Assembly: GCA_029884515.1 (NCBI GenBank) | Contig: JAOUHR010000001.1 | Coordinates: forward strand, 1 to 28,784 | Direction: 5' to 3' | DNA from: Gemmatimonadota bacterium | Lineage (GTDB): Bacteria > Gemmatimonadota > Gemmatimonadetes > Gemmatimonadales > Gemmatimonadaceae | Length of the DNA: 28,784 nt | In this document: in pieces, positions 27,893-28,784 of the stretch | Layout of the letters: each line of letters opens with the position of its first letter | Numbering within the stretch: the first letter of the stretch is position 1 | The notes under the pieces: generated by a model | Database searches by the model: none | What the model saw: the letters and a program-made list of their open reading frames with translations, nothing else | What the model was told of the DNA's origin: nothing | Program-made: the position numbers and the translations under genes

Positions 27893-28616
27893 GTCGCAGG
27901 ATCGGGCCCTTCGCCTGATCCACCGGTCCACCCGCGGCCGCCTTGCCGCGGTACTCCCAGTCCGGACGATTGGGCGCGACGCGATACCCGGCCCGGAGTC
28001 CGAGCGTGATGCCGCGGCCCGCGCGCTCCGACCGTACGACGAGGAGGTCCGCTGCGAGCATGGGCTCGAATACCCATTGCGCGCCGCCGATGCGGCTCGA
28101 CCGCCCGGGGTCGGCGAGGATCTCGTCGAAGGTCGGCGGCGGCGACGGCGCCACCGCGGTGCCGCTCCGGTCGCCGACGGTCACCACGTACGATCCGCGA
28201 CCCACGCCGAGCGTTGGCGCGATGCTCAACCGACCGCGAGGGCGGAGGTCCCAGCCAACGGTGAACATCGAGTAGCGTGCCTCGAGCCGCGCCGATCGGC
28301 CGCCGGGTGTGCTCTCCTCGCCCGCATCGAGCCGGACGTGCTCGACGCCGAGTCGCAGCGGGCCGAACGACGTGAAGCCGCCGAGCGAGAAGCCGACGGC
28401 GTCGCTCGAGAGCGCGAAGTAGCCCTGCGGCGCGAGGTGGGCGTTGATGGTCGCCGTCTGCATCCCCGCGCCGGCGACGCTGGCGAACACCGACCAGCGC
28501 ACCGGAAGCACCGGCGCGGCGCAGTCGCACTGCTGGGCGGTTGTCGTGGAGGGGACCGCGAGCAGCACGAGCGCGATGACGACGCATCGTGTCCAGGAAG
28601 GTGCATGAGTGAGCAT
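27867..28616 (-). CDS. Secreted, probable outer-membrane beta-barrel protein of unknown function
   Basis: A 249-residue protein with a clear signal peptide: MLTHAPSWTRCVVIALVLLA followed by VPSTTTAQQ, with cleavage probably after the Ala of TTTA. The mature part has many short amphipathic strands with alternating hydrophobic residues (WSVFASVAGAGMQTATINAH, YFALSSDAVGFSLGGFTSFG, LRLGVEHVRLDAG, RLEARYSMFTVGWDLRP, RLSIAPTLGVGRGSYVVTV, GITLGLRAGYRVAP, ILRLTFGVGG). This looks like a small outer-membrane barrel. A Cys-x-Cys pair (QQCDCAAP) lies just after the signal peptide. The last strand ends in Gly-Arg rather than the usual aromatic residue, so barrel insertion is not certain. It converges on the last glycosyltransferase with a 26-base overlap and diverges from an antiporter gene. 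A link to polysaccharide export is positional only. Confidence 0.72.
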   Translation of the reverse strand: MLTHAPSWTRCVVIALVLLAVPSTTTAQQCDCAAPVLPVRWSVFASVAGAGMQTATINAHLAPQGYFALSSDAVGFSLGGFTSFGPLRLGVEHVRLDAGEESTPGGRSARLEARYSMFTVGWDLRPRGRLSIAPTLGVGRGSYVVTVGDRSGTAVAPSPPPTFDEILADPGRSSRIGGAQWVFEPMLAADLLVVRSERAGRGITLGLRAGYRVAPNRPDWEYRGKAAAGGPVDQAKGPILRLTFGVGGR

Positions 28617-28673
28617 GCGAAGAATCTGCGCTCGTGCGCGCCCGGGGTCGAGCGGCGTGGCATATTGGCAGCG
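28617..28673. promoter_or_regulatory. Short divergent region, barrel-like gene / antiporter
   Basis: 57 bases between two divergent starts. On the plus strand CATATT/TATTGG (28661-28668) is the only AT-rich hexamer, five to seven bases before the ATG at 28674. On the minus strand CAGATTC lies five bases before the ATG at 28616. Neither gene has a Shine-Dalgarno. The layout suggests leaderless transcripts; weak evidence. Confidence 0.3.
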
Positions 28674-28784
28674 ATGAACGAGCCCATCGCCACCGCACTC
28701 CTCCTCTCGCTCGCCGGTCTGCTCCTCGCCGGCAGCGTGCTCTCGACGCGCGCCACCGAGCGCACGGGCGTGCCCGCGGTACTG
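28674..28784 (+). CDS. Probable potassium/proton antiporter (CPA family), N-terminal fragment cut by window edge
   Basis: Thirty-seven codons from the ATG at 28674 to the end of the window. The sequence begins MNEPIATALLLSLAGLLLAG and continues SVLSTRATERTGVPAVL. This is a first transmembrane helix followed by the 'SxxTxRxGxPxxL' loop seen at the start of cation:proton antiporters such as CvrA/NhaP2 and other CPA members. Those proteins exchange K+ or Na+ for H+ across the inner membrane. Only the first helix is visible, so the family is a reasoned guess and the ion cannot be named. It diverges from the barrel-like gene and is probably the start of a separate transcription unit. Confidence 0.6.
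   Translation, partial: MNEPIATALLLSLAGLLLAGSVLSTRATERTGVPAVL

Overview
This is a GC-rich window (about 70% GC by eye) from a Gram-negative-type bacterium. The envelope genes point to an outer membrane: a Wza-like export lipoprotein, a Wzc-like tyrosine kinase and a probable outer-membrane barrel. Gene content, very high GC, dense overlapping reading frames and the scarcity of strong Shine-Dalgarno sequences suggest a Gemmatimonadota-like organism. That placement is inference and cannot be proven from the sequence alone. I saw no rRNA, tRNA, CRISPR array, insertion sequence or attachment site.

Left part (1-4260), housekeeping metabolism. A truncated MarR-family regulator (minus strand) diverges from a VOC/glyoxalase-fold gene. 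The VOC gene converges on a two-gene fatty-acid beta-oxidation operon of the fadN-fadA type across a perfect 20-bp stem-loop terminator. The thiolase (fadA) gene carries a frameshift near position 1692, while all of its catalytic regions remain readable in two frames.

Middle part (4502-8533), a coupled four-gene run. ADP-ribosylglycohydrolase, D12-class DNA adenine methyltransferase, AlkA-like DNA glycosylase and a fused SRPBCC-SDR (TIGR01777) protein all overlap stop-to-start. The methyltransferase appears to begin at a CTG codon. The combination of ADP-ribose removal, base methylation and methyl-base excision is the most suggestive grouping outside the polysaccharide locus.

Right part (8546-27892), an exopolysaccharide/capsule locus of the Wzy type. 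It holds a GDP-L-fucose synthase-like reductase, a CpsB-type PHP tyrosine phosphatase, an initiating polyprenyl-phosphate sugar transferase, a Wza-like export lipoprotein, a Wzc-like autokinase with a tyrosine-rich tail, a small unidentified membrane protein, a Wzy/O-antigen-ligase-like polymerase, and nine consecutive glycosyltransferases (three GT2, six GT4) each overlapping the previous gene by 1-4 bases. No Wzx flippase and no GDP-mannose dehydratase is present. Inserted on the opposite strand, divergent from the initiating transferase, is a PilT-like protein whose Walker A lysine, Asp box, Walker B glutamate and His box histidine are all substituted: a predicted pseudo-ATPase.

The window closes with a convergent secreted barrel-like protein and the first 37 codons of a probable potassium/proton antiporter. 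The few true intergenic regions carry AT-rich TAGNTT-type hexamers, and some lie only 5-7 bases before the start codon, which suggests leaderless transcripts.
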